A DNA stretch of 64,000 bases from Pseudomonas sp. MM211. GTDB taxonomy: Bacteria; Pseudomonadota; Gammaproteobacteria; Pseudomonadales; Pseudomonadaceae. The position numbers and the translations under genes were made by a program. Shown here in pieces: positions 33,515-42,375 of this stretch; the first letter of the stretch is position 1, and every line of letters begins with the position of its first letter. The notes beneath the pieces were generated by a model. That model was not told the origin of the DNA. It did no database searches and saw only the letters and a list, made by a program, of their open reading frames with translations. The stretch spans positions 3,410,001 to 3,474,000 of the forward strand of contig NZ_CP081942.1 in the NCBI RefSeq assembly GCF_020386635.1. Direction: 5' to 3'.

Positions 33515-34278
33515 GTACGGTGCTGCAGTGCAGCGACCTGGGCTGGTCGGTGAAGGGAAGGGCGATCGTCGCCGGCGTCGACCTGCAATTGCGCCAGGGC
33601 GAGACGCTCGGCCTGATCGGCCCCAATGGTTCGGGCAAGTCGACCTTGCTCAAGCTGCTGTCCGGCATCCGTACGCCAGGCAGTGGCAAGGTGCACCTGC
33701 AAGGCAAGCTGCTGGGTAGCCTGAGTCGCCGCGATGTCGCCCGCCAGCTGGCGTTCGTCGAGCAGCAGGCCGACACCGGTGATGCGGTGACGGTGCGCGA
33801 TGCCGTCGAGCTGGGCCGTACGCCCTGGCTGTCGGCGCTGCAGCCCTGGTCGGCGGAGGACGAGAAGATCGTCGCTCAGGCACTGGCCGATGTGGACATG
33901 GCGGAAATGCCGGAGCGAGCCTGGAGCACCCTGTCGGGTGGTGAACGGCAGCGCGTGCACATCGCCCGGGCGCTGGCGCAGAAACCGCAGATCCTGCTGC
34001 TCGACGAGCCCACCAACCATCTGGATATCCAGCACCAGCTGTCGATCCTCAATCTGGTGCGCACGCTGCCGGTGACCACGCTGATCGCCTTGCACGACCT
34101 TAATCAGGCACTGGAATGCGACCGCCTCGGCGTAATGGAGCGCGGTCGACTGGTGGCGCTCGGCGTACCGGCCGAGGTGCTGACCACCGACCGTTTGCGC
34201 GACACCTTCGGCGTACGCGCCCGCTACCTGCTCGACCCCGAAGACGGTGCCCGGGTGCTGCGCTTTCAACCTATCTGA
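33511..34278 (+). CDS. FecE/BtuD-type ABC transporter ATP-binding protein
   Basis: This 255-residue protein starts at a GTG overlapping the permease stop. It has Walker A GPNGSGKSTLL, signature LSGGERQRVHIARAL, Walker B LLLDEPTNHLDI and switch LIALHDLNQAL, typical of iron-chelate/cobalamin importers. The longer frame from 32704 runs antiparallel to none of this logic and is rejected. It completes the importer. Confidence 0.93.
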   Translation: MSTVLQCSDLGWSVKGRAIVAGVDLQLRQGETLGLIGPNGSGKSTLLKLLSGIRTPGSGKVHLQGKLLGSLSRRDVARQLAFVEQQADTGDAVTVRDAVELGRTPWLSALQPWSAEDEKIVAQALADVDMAEMPERAWSTLSGGERQRVHIARALAQKPQILLLDEPTNHLDIQHQLSILNLVRTLPVTTLIALHDLNQALECDRLGVMERGRLVALGVPAEVLTTDRLRDTFGVRARYLLDPEDGARVLRFQPI

Positions 34279-34291
34279 AACGAGTCTTTTT

Positions 34292-34726
34292 ATGCGTTTT
34301 TCGCCGTTCTTCGCTTTGCTCGCTACGCTTGTATTCGCAGCTCCGGCATTGGCCGAAACCCACGAAGTGAAAATGCTCAACCGTGGGGAGTCCGGTTCGA
34401 TGGTCTATGAACCGGATTTCCTGGCCATCGCCCCAGGTGACAGCGTGAAGTTCATCGCCACGCACCCGACCCACAACGCTGCCAGCATCCCCGGCTTCCT
34501 GCCGGAGGGGGCCGAGTCGTTCAAGGGCAAGATCAACGAAGAGGTCGAGGTGACCTTCAGTGAAGCAGGGCTCTATGGCATCCAGTGCATTCCGCACCTG
34601 GCGATGGGCATGGTGATGCTCATTCAGGTTGGTGATCAGCCTGTCAGCGAGGCGCAGATTCCCGCACAACTGCCGGCGCGGGCCAAGCAGCGGCTGGAGC
34701 AGATCGTCCAGCGCGCGAGTAAATGA
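34292..34726 (+). CDS. Pseudoazurin-like periplasmic cupredoxin
   Basis: This 144-residue protein has a signal peptide ending at PALAET and the pseudoazurin fold: EVKMLNRGESGSMVYEPDFL, HPTHNAASIPGFLPEG and GIQCIPHLAMGMVMLIQVG. The type 1 copper ligands His (HNAA), Cys, His (CIPH) and Met (LAMGM) are all present. It lies 13 bp after the importer ATPase gene. A small blue copper electron carrier inside a cobalamin-riboswitch operon is unexpected. It may serve reductive handling of the imported metal complex (inference). Confidence 0.9.
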   Translation: MRFSPFFALLATLVFAAPALAETHEVKMLNRGESGSMVYEPDFLAIAPGDSVKFIATHPTHNAASIPGFLPEGAESFKGKINEEVEVTFSEAGLYGIQCIPHLAMGMVMLIQVGDQPVSEAQIPAQLPARAKQRLEQIVQRASK

Positions 34727-34733
34727 GCCAGCC

Positions 34734-35945
34734 ATGAGCCGAGTGCTGGATACCTTCGCCAGCCTGTCACCCGCCGCCCGGGTGCTGGTGCTCAACAGCC
34801 TGGCGTTCAACTTCGGCTTTTACATGCTGGTGCCGTATCTGGCCGGGCACCTCAGCGAGAGCCTGGGGCTGGCGGGTTGGGCGGTCGGCCTGGTGCTCGG
34901 CATCCGCGTGTTCAGCCAGCAGGGGTTGTTCCTGTTCGGTGGCTTGCTGGGTGACCGCATCGGCTACCGTCGCGCCATTCTCATCGGTTGCCTGGTGCGC
35001 TGCGTGGGGTTTGCCGTGCTCGGCTTCTCGGAAAGCCTGGCGGTTCTGCTGCTGGCCGCCTGCGTTAGCGGTTTCGCCGGTGCGCTGTTCACGCCTTGTG
35101 CCCAGGCCTACCTGGCCGACGAGTGCCAGGACATGCAGCAGCGCAAGCGCGCATTCGCCCTGCAGAACATGGCCAGCACCGCGGGCATGCTGCTCGGGCC
35201 GCTGGCAGGTCTGCTGCTGATCGGCATCGATTTCGCGGTATCCGGCAGCGTGGCAGCCGGGCTGTTTCTGCTCATGACCCTGGTGCAGTGGCGCTTCCTG
35301 CCGAGCAAGGAGCTGGTGTCCGGTGACGAGCCGGTGACCATGCTGCGCCAGTGCCTGGACATGCTGCAGCAGTGGCCATTCCTGCGCTTCGCCGTGTTGG
35401 CGGCAGCCTATCCGCTGCTGTTCCATCCACTTTATCTGGCGATCCCGGCCTACAGCCACGCCCACGGCGGCGGCCAGGCGTGGATCACGCGGGTATTCGT
35501 GATCACCGCGCTGGTCGGCGTGCTGCTGCAGATGCCCCTCAGCGCGCTACGCCAGCGTTGGCTCAGCGAGGGACAGGGCATGGGCCTCGGTCTGGCGTTG
35601 ATGGCGGTTAGCTACGCGCTGCTGGCCGAACCTTTCGCCAGTCTGTTGACCCCGTATTGGGCGGTTCTGCTGATGGCCGCTTTGCTTAGCCTCGGCAGCC
35701 TGCTGGTGCTGCCGCTGCTGTCGGCCCATGTGCCTCATTACGCCCGGCGCGGGCAACTTGCCGCTTATTACGGCTTCTTCGCCGGTGTGGGCGGGCTGGC
35801 AGCGTTGTTCGGCAATGTGCTGATCGGCCGGCTGCTGCCCGCTGACCAGGCGCCGCCGCAGGTACTCTGGTGGGCGCTGGTCTGTATCGGCCTGGCTGCG
35901 GCTTTCGGCCTGGCCCGGCATATGAGTTCACTCAAAGAGCCCTGA
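34734..35945 (+). CDS. MFS transporter
   Basis: This 403-residue protein has 12 predicted helices, with an N-terminal LAGHLSESLGLAGWAVGLVLGIRVFSQQ and the loop 2-3 motif GGLLGDRIGYRRAI. It resembles MdtH-like/drug-efflux MFS proteins. The ATG at 34734 follows the cupredoxin stop by 7 bp. Being in the riboswitch operon, it may move a metallophore, corrinoid fragment or related compound. The direction of transport is not known. Confidence 0.88.
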   Translation: MSRVLDTFASLSPAARVLVLNSLAFNFGFYMLVPYLAGHLSESLGLAGWAVGLVLGIRVFSQQGLFLFGGLLGDRIGYRRAILIGCLVRCVGFAVLGFSESLAVLLLAACVSGFAGALFTPCAQAYLADECQDMQQRKRAFALQNMASTAGMLLGPLAGLLLIGIDFAVSGSVAAGLFLLMTLVQWRFLPSKELVSGDEPVTMLRQCLDMLQQWPFLRFAVLAAAYPLLFHPLYLAIPAYSHAHGGGQAWITRVFVITALVGVLLQMPLSALRQRWLSEGQGMGLGLALMAVSYALLAEPFASLLTPYWAVLLMAALLSLGSLLVLPLLSAHVPHYARRGQLAAYYGFFAGVGGLAALFGNVLIGRLLPADQAPPQVLWWALVCIGLAAAFGLARHMSSLKEP

Positions 35946-36061
35946 TGAACAGGCTGTACCCACGCCTGCTCGCTACTACCACTTTCTGCCTCTCGACACC
36001 GGTCACCGCCGCCGAAAGCGCCCAGGTGCAGAACGTCGCCTTGATGGCGAATAGGCTCTAA
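35945..36061 (+). pseudogene. Orphan signal peptide (38 aa), probable truncated exported-protein gene
   Basis: An ATG overlaps the MFS stop by one base. The 38-codon frame is a good signal peptide (MNRLYPRLLATTTFCLSTPV, then TAAES) followed by only about 15 residues before a TAA. It looks like the 5' end of an exported-protein gene, possibly an outer-membrane receptor, whose body is lost. The low-GC gene that follows would fit replacement of the missing part. Confidence 0.45.
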
Positions 36062-36132
36062 GCTGAGTGGCGTTGAACAGACTTCAGATCGCTAATGACG
36101 GTTGGATCATTAATTCGCAACGAGGAGGTCGT

Positions 36133-36651
36133 ATGACACAGGAAAGAGTCAGGCTAAGGGATATGATCTTCAGCGCTAATGAGTTGGTTGAGCGGCTGGA
36201 GGGTCGTTTTATCGCCGCCCATGAGAAGGTAGCGCTGAAGTTTCTGGAAAACATCATCTCCAACTCGGATGCCGTTCTGCTGTTGATCAACAATGACTTC
36301 GATAGAGAGGCCGCAGCGGTCAACCGAATAGCTATCGAGCATCTGATCAATCTGGCAGCCTTGATCAAGAAACCCGAGCATCTCGATACTCTGCTGTTGC
36401 AAGGTAAGAATGATATCGCCAAAACCCTCAGAATGGTTACCGATGAGGATCAGCAATCAGGTGCTGAGGAGGCGCCCGACGTCATGCTGCTGGGCTCACG
36501 ATATGACAGTGCCTATCGAGAATTGTCGGCCACCTATGCACACTCCACCATCGCCTCAATAAGCACCCATCCCGATGGTGCGCAAACACTGGAAAACATG
36601 ACCAAACTCATCACCCTGGGGATTGGTTTTTTGGAGAATAGCCAGGCTTGA
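36133..36651 (+). CDS. DUF5677-like hypothetical protein, probably acquired
   Basis: This 172-residue protein is predicted cytoplasmic and largely helical. A perfect GAGGAGGT ribosome site selects the ATG at 36133 over an upstream Met at 36067. A central AAAVNRIAIEHLINLAALIKKPEHL resembles the DUF5677 family seen in mobile and defence-type contexts. Base composition is clearly lower in GC than its neighbours, suggesting transfer. Function is unknown. Confidence 0.7.
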   Translation: MTQERVRLRDMIFSANELVERLEGRFIAAHEKVALKFLENIISNSDAVLLLINNDFDREAAAVNRIAIEHLINLAALIKKPEHLDTLLLQGKNDIAKTLRMVTDEDQQSGAEEAPDVMLLGSRYDSAYRELSATYAHSTIASISTHPDGAQTLENMTKLITLGIGFLENSQA

Positions 36652-36701
36652 ATAGATTGCTGCTAGCCATAGGGTAAGAACGTGGCTCAGTAGAAACGTG
36701 T

Positions 36702-37115
36702 ATGAACCCCTTGGAGATGCTTGTGTTGTTGTTTCGTCAGTTAGCGGCGGGTGGTTTTCTGTTGTTGGCTTTTACGTCGTCTGCTCATGCCGCTTTTACG
36801 CTGCCTGGCGACGCCATGGGCTGCACTCGCAGTGCCACGATGCTCAATTGCACGGATCGTTTCGGCAATCACTACGGCATCGTTCAGCGCGGTAACGACA
36901 CGCTGATGCGTGGCTTCGATGTCATCAGCGGGCAGACCTGGGCGCAGACCAGCACCACCTATGGGCGCCTGCAGCTGTTCACCGGTGTCAGCAGCAATGG
37001 TGAGCTGTGGGTGGGTTCCAGCCGGCGGATCGGCTGGAACGTGGTTAGCCGGCTTTCCAGCTCCAAGGGCGAGAGAGACCGGGTCAACTGCAACCGCATG
37101 ACGGGTTGCCGCTAG
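36702..37115 (+). CDS. Hypothetical exported protein
   Basis: This 137-residue protein has a hydrophobic signal (LAAGGFLLLAFTSSAHA). The mature part has four Cys and pairs of short beta-strand-like segments: GCTRSATMLNCTDRFGNHYG and a C-terminal VNCNRMTGC. The Cys spacing suggests two disulfides. The start may be ATG 36702 or 36717. No family recognised; neighbours give no hint. Confidence 0.7.
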   Translation: MNPLEMLVLLFRQLAAGGFLLLAFTSSAHAAFTLPGDAMGCTRSATMLNCTDRFGNHYGIVQRGNDTLMRGFDVISGQTWAQTSTTYGRLQLFTGVSSNGELWVGSSRRIGWNVVSRLSSSKGERDRVNCNRMTGCR

Positions 37116-37158
37116 GCCGGGCAACGACGGCTTTCGACAGCGAGGCGTTGGCCATGGC

Positions 37159-37187
37159 GGGTGGAGAACCTTTACGGTTTTCCACCC
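37159..37187. terminator. Bidirectional hairpin between convergent genes
   Basis: GGGTGGAGAACC and GGTTTTCCACCC form a stem of about 12 bp with one mismatch around a TTTAC loop. It lies between the exported-protein gene (plus) and the MscS gene (minus). The T-tract is weak. Confidence 0.5.
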
Positions 37188-37194
37188 ACTGGCT

Positions 37195-38334
37195 TTAGCT
37201 GAAACGTGGCAGTCGCTGATCGCGCTCGGCCGAATCGTCCTGCTGTTCGTGCTGCGGCAAACCGGCGACTTTCAGCGTCGGCATCTTTTCACCCACCAAA
37301 CGCAGATCGCGACGCGGCAGGGCGAAGCGCACATCCAGTTCGCGCAGGGCATCGAGCAGTTGCAGGTTGATCTCCTGCTGGATGTCCATGTACTGGTTGT
37401 AGTCCGAGCTCTGCACGATGTAGACCACTTCGAAGGTCAGCTGGCTCTCGTCGAAGCCGAGAAAGTGCGCCCGGTCGAATTTGGCCTTGGGGGTGGCACG
37501 GATGATGTCGCCGACCTTTTCCGATACCTGGCGAACCTTGTCGCTCGGGGTGTCGTAGCTGACCCCGAATTTGAAGACGATGCGTCGCGTGTCCATGCGC
37601 TTGTAGTTGTGCACGATCTGGCGCAGCAGGTCGGCGTTGGCACACACCACCTGTTCGCCGCTGAGGCTGCGGATGCGCGTGGTTTTCAGGCCGATATGTT
37701 CGATGCTCCCGGCCACTTCGCCGAAAACCACGAAATCGCCGATCTCGAATGGCTTGTCGACGCCAATCGATAGCGAGGCGAATATGTCGCCGAGTACCGT
37801 TTGCACTGCAAGGGCAATCGCAATACCGCCGACACCCATGCTGGCCACCAAGGCGGTGATATCCACGCCCAGATTGGCGAGGATCGACAACAGCATTACC
37901 GACCACACCACGATCAGCACCATGATGCTGATGATGGTGGTCATCACCGGGTTGAAACCGATGCTGCCATTCTTGCCGACCACCAGGCTGCGCGCCCACA
38001 GGCGCACGCCGGTATCCACCCACAGAGCGATCTGCAGTGCGAGGGCGACGAACCAGGTGTGGCTCAGGGCGGCCTGCCAACTGCCGGGCAGATCCGGCAG
38101 GCGCAGGGCCAGCAGCAGCGAGAAGGCGAGCAGCAGCAAGCGGCTGGTACGCCCGATCACCACTGCGACGAAATGCTGCCAGTTGCCGTCCTGGCCTTTT
38201 GACCACGTGACAAGGCGCTTGTGCACGATGCCGACTACGGTGCGCAGCACGGTGTAGATCACGGCGGTAGCGATCACCACGATGCCGACGCCGAGCCATA
38301 ATTCGCGATCGAACCAGATGTTCCACTGTTCCAT
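37195..38334 (-). CDS. MscS family mechanosensitive ion channel
   Basis: This 379-residue protein has four or five N-terminal helices and the pore helix VASMGVGGIAIALAVQTVLGDIFASLSI typical of MscS. The cytoplasmic beta-domain follows (FEIGDFVVFGEVAGSIEHIGLKTTRIRSLSGEQV). It protects against osmotic downshock. The upstream 269 bp hold no recognised feature before the small ORF on the other strand. Confidence 0.92.
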   Translation of the reverse strand: MEQWNIWFDRELWLGVGIVVIATAVIYTVLRTVVGIVHKRLVTWSKGQDGNWQHFVAVVIGRTSRLLLLAFSLLLALRLPDLPGSWQAALSHTWFVALALQIALWVDTGVRLWARSLVVGKNGSIGFNPVMTTIISIMVLIVVWSVMLLSILANLGVDITALVASMGVGGIAIALAVQTVLGDIFASLSIGVDKPFEIGDFVVFGEVAGSIEHIGLKTTRIRSLSGEQVVCANADLLRQIVHNYKRMDTRRIVFKFGVSYDTPSDKVRQVSEKVGDIIRATPKAKFDRAHFLGFDESQLTFEVVYIVQSSDYNQYMDIQQEINLQLLDALRELDVRFALPRRDLRLVGEKMPTLKVAGLPQHEQQDDSAERDQRLPRFS

Positions 38335-38603
38335 TCGGGGTTCTCCTGATAAAGCCGATACAGGTTTCTGTAGGCCTCAGGGCTGAGAAGTTCCCATCAT
38401 ATCCGCCGGTTTTCCTCTGGCGGCGCGCCAGCGTGTGACAAACGGAGGTCTGAGCTAAGGTGTAGAGATAGCGATCGGCAAGGGCTTCAGGCGATCTTCA
38501 GCGACGCCAGCCGGGCTCTGCCGTGCAGTGAGACAATAACAACCTTGCCGTAGATGCTGTTAAACCTGATGCGAGCACCAAGTATGCTCGCCTGGAGGAT
38601 GAC

Positions 38604-38696
38604 GTGACTTTTTATAGCCTGGATCTGCTGATGATTCTGCTTCTGGTCACCGCACTGTTCACCGCCTTGCCGATCATCCTCATGCGCAGCCTTTGA
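38604..38696 (+). CDS. Putative 30-aa single-pass membrane protein
   Basis: A GTG start lies 5 bp after a GGAGG ribosome site and opens 30 codons that encode one uninterrupted hydrophobic helix (LDLLMILLLVTALFTALPII) with a short LMRSL tail. Size and composition fit the class of small regulatory membrane proteins. No gene of this kind can be identified from family knowledge, so it rests on the ribosome site and hydrophobicity. Confidence 0.45.
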   Translation: MTFYSLDLLMILLLVTALFTALPIILMRSL

Positions 38697-38793
38697 GGTC
38701 TGCGTAATCATCGATCCGTTCGCCGATCGGCGGCGTATCGATGCATCGGAACTCCGTTCGCTATCGTTGCCGATGGCCAGGGACTGGCTTGTT

Positions 38794-39201
38794 TCAGCCT
38801 GCAGCGGATTGCCCGAGCAATTCGTGAAAACGCGAGGGTTCGACCTGCTGAATCAACAGCAGGGCGCCGACGGTACTCGCCGGGGTGCCTGGTAGATAGG
38901 CCGCAGGTATGACGCTGGGCAGTCGAGCCTGCCACGCGGCGATCAGCTCTGTAGGTTCCTTACCGTTGGCGATCAGGCTATCGAGGTCAATCTGCACGCC
39001 CATATTGGCCGCTAGGCGCATGGATCGCCGCAGCAGCACCTCAGCCATCTCGTGCTGCTCAACCGGGCTGGATGTCTGGTAGCTCGCCAGCCATTCGGTT
39101 ATGGGCCGACGGCACTGCGCCGCACCGCCGCGCAGATAGTGAAACAGCAGGTAGGCGGCACCTACCAGCATGATGGCGATGACAGTGAAGACGAGTTCCA
39201 T
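38794..39201 (-). CDS. Membrane-anchored hypothetical protein
   Basis: This 135-residue protein has one N-terminal helix (LVFTVIAIMLVGAAYLLFHYL) and then a soluble helical domain with VEQHEMAEVLLRRSMRLAANMG and PTELIAAWQARLPSV. It is monocistronic by spacing. No family recognised; a small inner-membrane protein with a cytoplasmic domain is likely. Confidence 0.7.
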   Translation of the reverse strand: MELVFTVIAIMLVGAAYLLFHYLRGGAAQCRRPITEWLASYQTSSPVEQHEMAEVLLRRSMRLAANMGVQIDLDSLIANGKEPTELIAAWQARLPSVIPAAYLPGTPASTVGALLLIQQVEPSRFHELLGQSAAG

Positions 39202-39391
39202 CAGGGCTCCTGGCGTGAAGGATCAGCCGGCCCCGATGGGCGAACAGCATGGCGGCGAAACTACCCGAACTGTCAGCAACGACTCAAGCCATTTAATGGC
39301 TCATAGCCATCTTTTTTTGGTTTGTTATCACTGCGTACAGGTTGCGAGTCGTCACCGGCGAGCGGCAGGGGTGCCGCTCGCCGAGCGGGTC

Positions 39392-40396
39392 TCAGACCTT
39401 GAGCACCAGCTTGCCGAAGTTTTCACCTTTGAACAGCTTGAGGAGGGTTTCCGGGAAAGTTTCCAGGCCCTCGACCACGTGCTCCTTGGATTTGACCTTG
39501 CCGCTGGCCAGCCAACCGCCGATTTCTGCCGCTGCGCTGGCGAAGTTGGCGGCGTGATCCATTACCACGAAGCCCTCCATGCGTGCGCGGTTGACCAGCA
39601 GGGACAGGTAGTTGGCCGGACCCTTGACCGCTTCCTTGTTGTTGTACTGGCTGATGGCGCCGCAGATGACGATGCGCGCCTTGGGAGCGAGGCGGCCCAG
39701 TACGGCGTCCAGGGTGTCGCCACCGACGTTGTCGAAGTACACATCGATGCCTTTCGGACACTCGCGCTTGAGCGCCTCGGGCAGCGACTCGCTCTTGTAG
39801 TCGATGGCCGCATCGAAGCCCAGCTCATCGGTCAGGTAGGCGCATTTTTCGGCGCCACCGGCGATGCCGATGACCCGGCAGCCCTTGAGCTTGGCGATTT
39901 GCCCGGCAATGCTGCCCACCGCACCAGCAGCACCGGAGAGCACTACGGTGTCGCCGCTCTTCGGCGCGCCGACGTCGAGCAGGGCGAAGTAAGCGGTCAT
40001 GCCCGTCATGCCGAGGGCCGACAGGTAGACCGGCAAGGGTGCACGCTGCGGATCGACCTTGTAGAAGCCCCTAGGCTCGCCGAGGAAGTAGTCCTGCACA
40101 CCCAGGGCGCCGTTGACGTGATCGCCGACGGCATAGTCCGGGTGGTTGGACGCAATCACTTCACCGACGCCAAGCGCGCGCATCACATCGCCCAGGCCAA
40201 CCGGCGCGATGTAGGACTTGCCCTCGTTCATCCAGCCGCGCATGGCCGGATCCAGCGACAGGTAGAGGTTCTTGACCAGGATCTGCCCGCTGCCAGGTTC
40301 GCCGACCGGTTTTTCCACGTAATCGAACGTATCGCGGCTGACCATGCCGGTCGGGCGTTTGGCGAGCAGAAACTGGCGGTTGAGCTGAGTGGACAT
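39392..40396 (-). CDS. NADP-dependent medium-chain oxidoreductase (quinone/alkenal reductase type)
   Basis: This 334-residue protein has the zinc-free MDR features: LYLSLDPAMRGWM, TGMTAYFALLDVG, then the NADP fold VVLSGAAGAVGSIAGQIAKLKG and DVYFDNVGG. It matches the leukotriene B4 dehydrogenase/alkenal reductase family that reduces alpha,beta-unsaturated carbonyls with NADPH. The ATG at 40396 follows GGAGG. It is divergent from the BASS transporter gene. Confidence 0.92.
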   Translation of the reverse strand: MSTQLNRQFLLAKRPTGMVSRDTFDYVEKPVGEPGSGQILVKNLYLSLDPAMRGWMNEGKSYIAPVGLGDVMRALGVGEVIASNHPDYAVGDHVNGALGVQDYFLGEPRGFYKVDPQRAPLPVYLSALGMTGMTAYFALLDVGAPKSGDTVVLSGAAGAVGSIAGQIAKLKGCRVIGIAGGAEKCAYLTDELGFDAAIDYKSESLPEALKRECPKGIDVYFDNVGGDTLDAVLGRLAPKARIVICGAISQYNNKEAVKGPANYLSLLVNRARMEGFVVMDHAANFASAAAEIGGWLASGKVKSKEHVVEGLETFPETLLKLFKGENFGKLVLKV

Positions 40397-40592
40397 GGAA
40401 AAACCTCCGTTGAAATAAGCAGTGGTGATAATCCTCACCGGGGCATTGGACAAGGATGTCGCAGTGGCCGAATGTCTACCGATCCATCGAACTGATGGGG
40501 CTGGGTTTGCTGCAACGCCCCATGCGCGGGCTGACGATTGCCCGCTACAGTGTGGATCACGATCACGGAAGTCTGACCACGGAGATGTATCG

Positions 40593-41489
40593 ATGACTGC
40601 AAGTCCTTTGCTGAGCGTGTTTCTTCCCCTGGCTCTGGGCATCATCATGCTCGGCCTGGGCTTGTCCCTGACCCTGGCGGATTTCGCCCGGGTGGTGAAG
40701 TACCCCAAGCCAGTGCTGATCGGCCTGTCCTGCCAATTGCTGCTGTTGCCGGTGGCCTGTTTCTTCATGGTGCAGGCGTTCGGCCTGGCGCCTGCCCTGG
40801 CCGTGGGCATGATGCTGCTGGCCGCGTCGCCCGGTGGTACCTCCGCCAATCTGTATAGCCACCTGGCCCATGGCGACGTCGCACTGAACATCACCCTGAC
40901 TGCAGTGAACTCGGTCGTCGCAGTGCTGACCATGCCCTTCATCGTCAACCTGTCGCTGGCCTACTTCATGGAGGGCGACCAGGCGATTCCACTGCAGTTC
41001 GCCAAGGTGGTTCAGGTTTTCGCCATCGTGCTGGGGCCGGTGGCCATCGGCATGTTCCTGCGCAGCCGCTTTCCTGGTTTCGCCATGCGTATGGAAAACC
41101 CGGTGAAGATCATCTCGGCGCTGTTCCTGCTGCTGATCATCATCCTGGCACTGGTCAAGGACTGGCAGACCGTGCTCGATTACGCGCCGGTAGTCGGTGC
41201 CGCGGCCCTGGCATTCAACCTGCTGAGCCTGGCGGTGGGCTACTTCGTGCCACGTCTGCTCAAGCTCAGCCTGCGGCAGGCCATCGCCATCGGCATGGAG
41301 ATCGGCATCCACAACGGCACCCTGGCCATCGCCCTGGCGCTCAGCCCGGTATTGCTGAACAACAGCACCATGGCGATTCCCGCTGCGCTGTACAGCATCA
41401 TCATGTTCTTCACCGCCGCGGCGTTCGGCTGGTGGGTGAATGCGGCCCATGGCAATCAGCTGGCGACGGAGGCTGAGCGTAGTGCCTAG
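40593..41489 (+). CDS. Bile acid:sodium symporter (BASS) family transporter
   Basis: This 298-residue protein has about ten helices and the family motifs LLAASPGGTSANLYSHLAHGDVALN and GMEIGIHNGTLAIALA. Bacterial members import diverse organic anions with sodium. The ATG at 40593 is used, since the upstream in-frame extension lacks membrane character and the family start is close to FLPLALGIIM. It converges with the DapF paralogue (4-bp overlap of ends). Confidence 0.9.
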   Translation: MTASPLLSVFLPLALGIIMLGLGLSLTLADFARVVKYPKPVLIGLSCQLLLLPVACFFMVQAFGLAPALAVGMMLLAASPGGTSANLYSHLAHGDVALNITLTAVNSVVAVLTMPFIVNLSLAYFMEGDQAIPLQFAKVVQVFAIVLGPVAIGMFLRSRFPGFAMRMENPVKIISALFLLLIIILALVKDWQTVLDYAPVVGAAALAFNLLSLAVGYFVPRLLKLSLRQAIAIGMEIGIHNGTLAIALALSPVLLNNSTMAIPAALYSIIMFFTAAAFGWWVNAAHGNQLATEAERSA

Positions 41490-42346
41490 AAATGAGCGCT
41501 TCGGGTATGGGTTTCAGGTAGTCCGGTGCTGCTCGTGGCCAATACGCTATCCGCGATAACGCCGGAAAAGCAGTGCGCTACCGGCCCGGTGAGAAATACC
41601 GGGCCGCTGCCATCCCAGTGAACCGTCACTGTTCCTCCATCACATTCCACGTCGACGGTGTCGTCCAGCAGGCCGCGGCGCATGCCGTTGACCGCGGCAC
41701 CGCAGCAGCAAGACCCTGAGCCGAGGGGAATGCCGCCGCCGCGTTCCCAGATGCGCAGCCTGATGCGTTTGCGGTCGATGATCTGCACGAAGTGCACGTT
41801 GGTTTTGCGGGGGAACAGCGGGTTGATCTCTAGCGCCGGCCCGAGTGTGGCGATATCCAGCGCTGCCAGGTCATCGACGAAATAGGTGCAGTGCGGATTG
41901 CCCATGCTGCAGGCCGCTGGGGCGCCGGCGAGCGGCAAAGCTGCGGTGTCGTGCTCCTCTGCCAGAGGGATATCCGCCCAGTCGAACAGCGGCTCCCCCA
42001 TGCTCACGGCAATGGCTCCATTGCTGATCCGCTCGCAGGTCAGCAGACCACGGTTGCTGCGCAGTACCAGCCTGGTGCTGTTCGACTCGCGCATCAGCAG
42101 GTCTGCAACGCCGCGCGTCGCGCTACCGCAGGCATCCAGCATCGAACCATCGGCGTTCCAGAACGTCAGGCGTGCGTCGGCATCAGCGCAATCAAGTATT
42201 ACCGCCAGTTGATTGAAGCCGATGCCGCAGTTGCGATCACCCAGGCGTCGAGCCAGGGCGCCTGTCACTGGGTTGGCCGAGTTGCGTGAGTCGACCACCA
42301 CGAAGTCATCGCCGTTGGCGTGCATCTTGTGAAAGCTCAACGGCAT
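41486..42346 (-). CDS. Divergent DapF-family epimerase/racemase paralogue
   Basis: This 286-residue protein has the diaminopimelate epimerase fold: FHKMHANGDDFVVVD, WNADGSMLDACGSATRG (catalytic Cys73 kept), MGNPHCTYFVDDL and RIWERGGG. In the second active-site loop the canonical ACGTGACA reads GSGSCCCGAA, so the second catalytic Cys aligns with Ser210, followed by a run of three Cys. This suggests altered chemistry, e.g. a different amino-acid racemase or a dehydratase, rather than housekeeping DapF. It lies 29 bp after the BenE-type transporter gene. Confidence 0.85.
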   Translation of the reverse strand: MPLSFHKMHANGDDFVVVDSRNSANPVTGALARRLGDRNCGIGFNQLAVILDCADADARLTFWNADGSMLDACGSATRGVADLLMRESNSTRLVLRSNRGLLTCERISNGAIAVSMGEPLFDWADIPLAEEHDTAALPLAGAPAACSMGNPHCTYFVDDLAALDIATLGPALEINPLFPRKTNVHFVQIIDRKRIRLRIWERGGGIPLGSGSCCCGAAVNGMRRGLLDDTVDVECDGGTVTVHWDGSGPVFLTGPVAHCFSGVIADSVLATSSTGLPETHTRSAHF

Positions 42347-42375
42347 GTCTGGGGCCTTAATATGTTCATCGCCGC

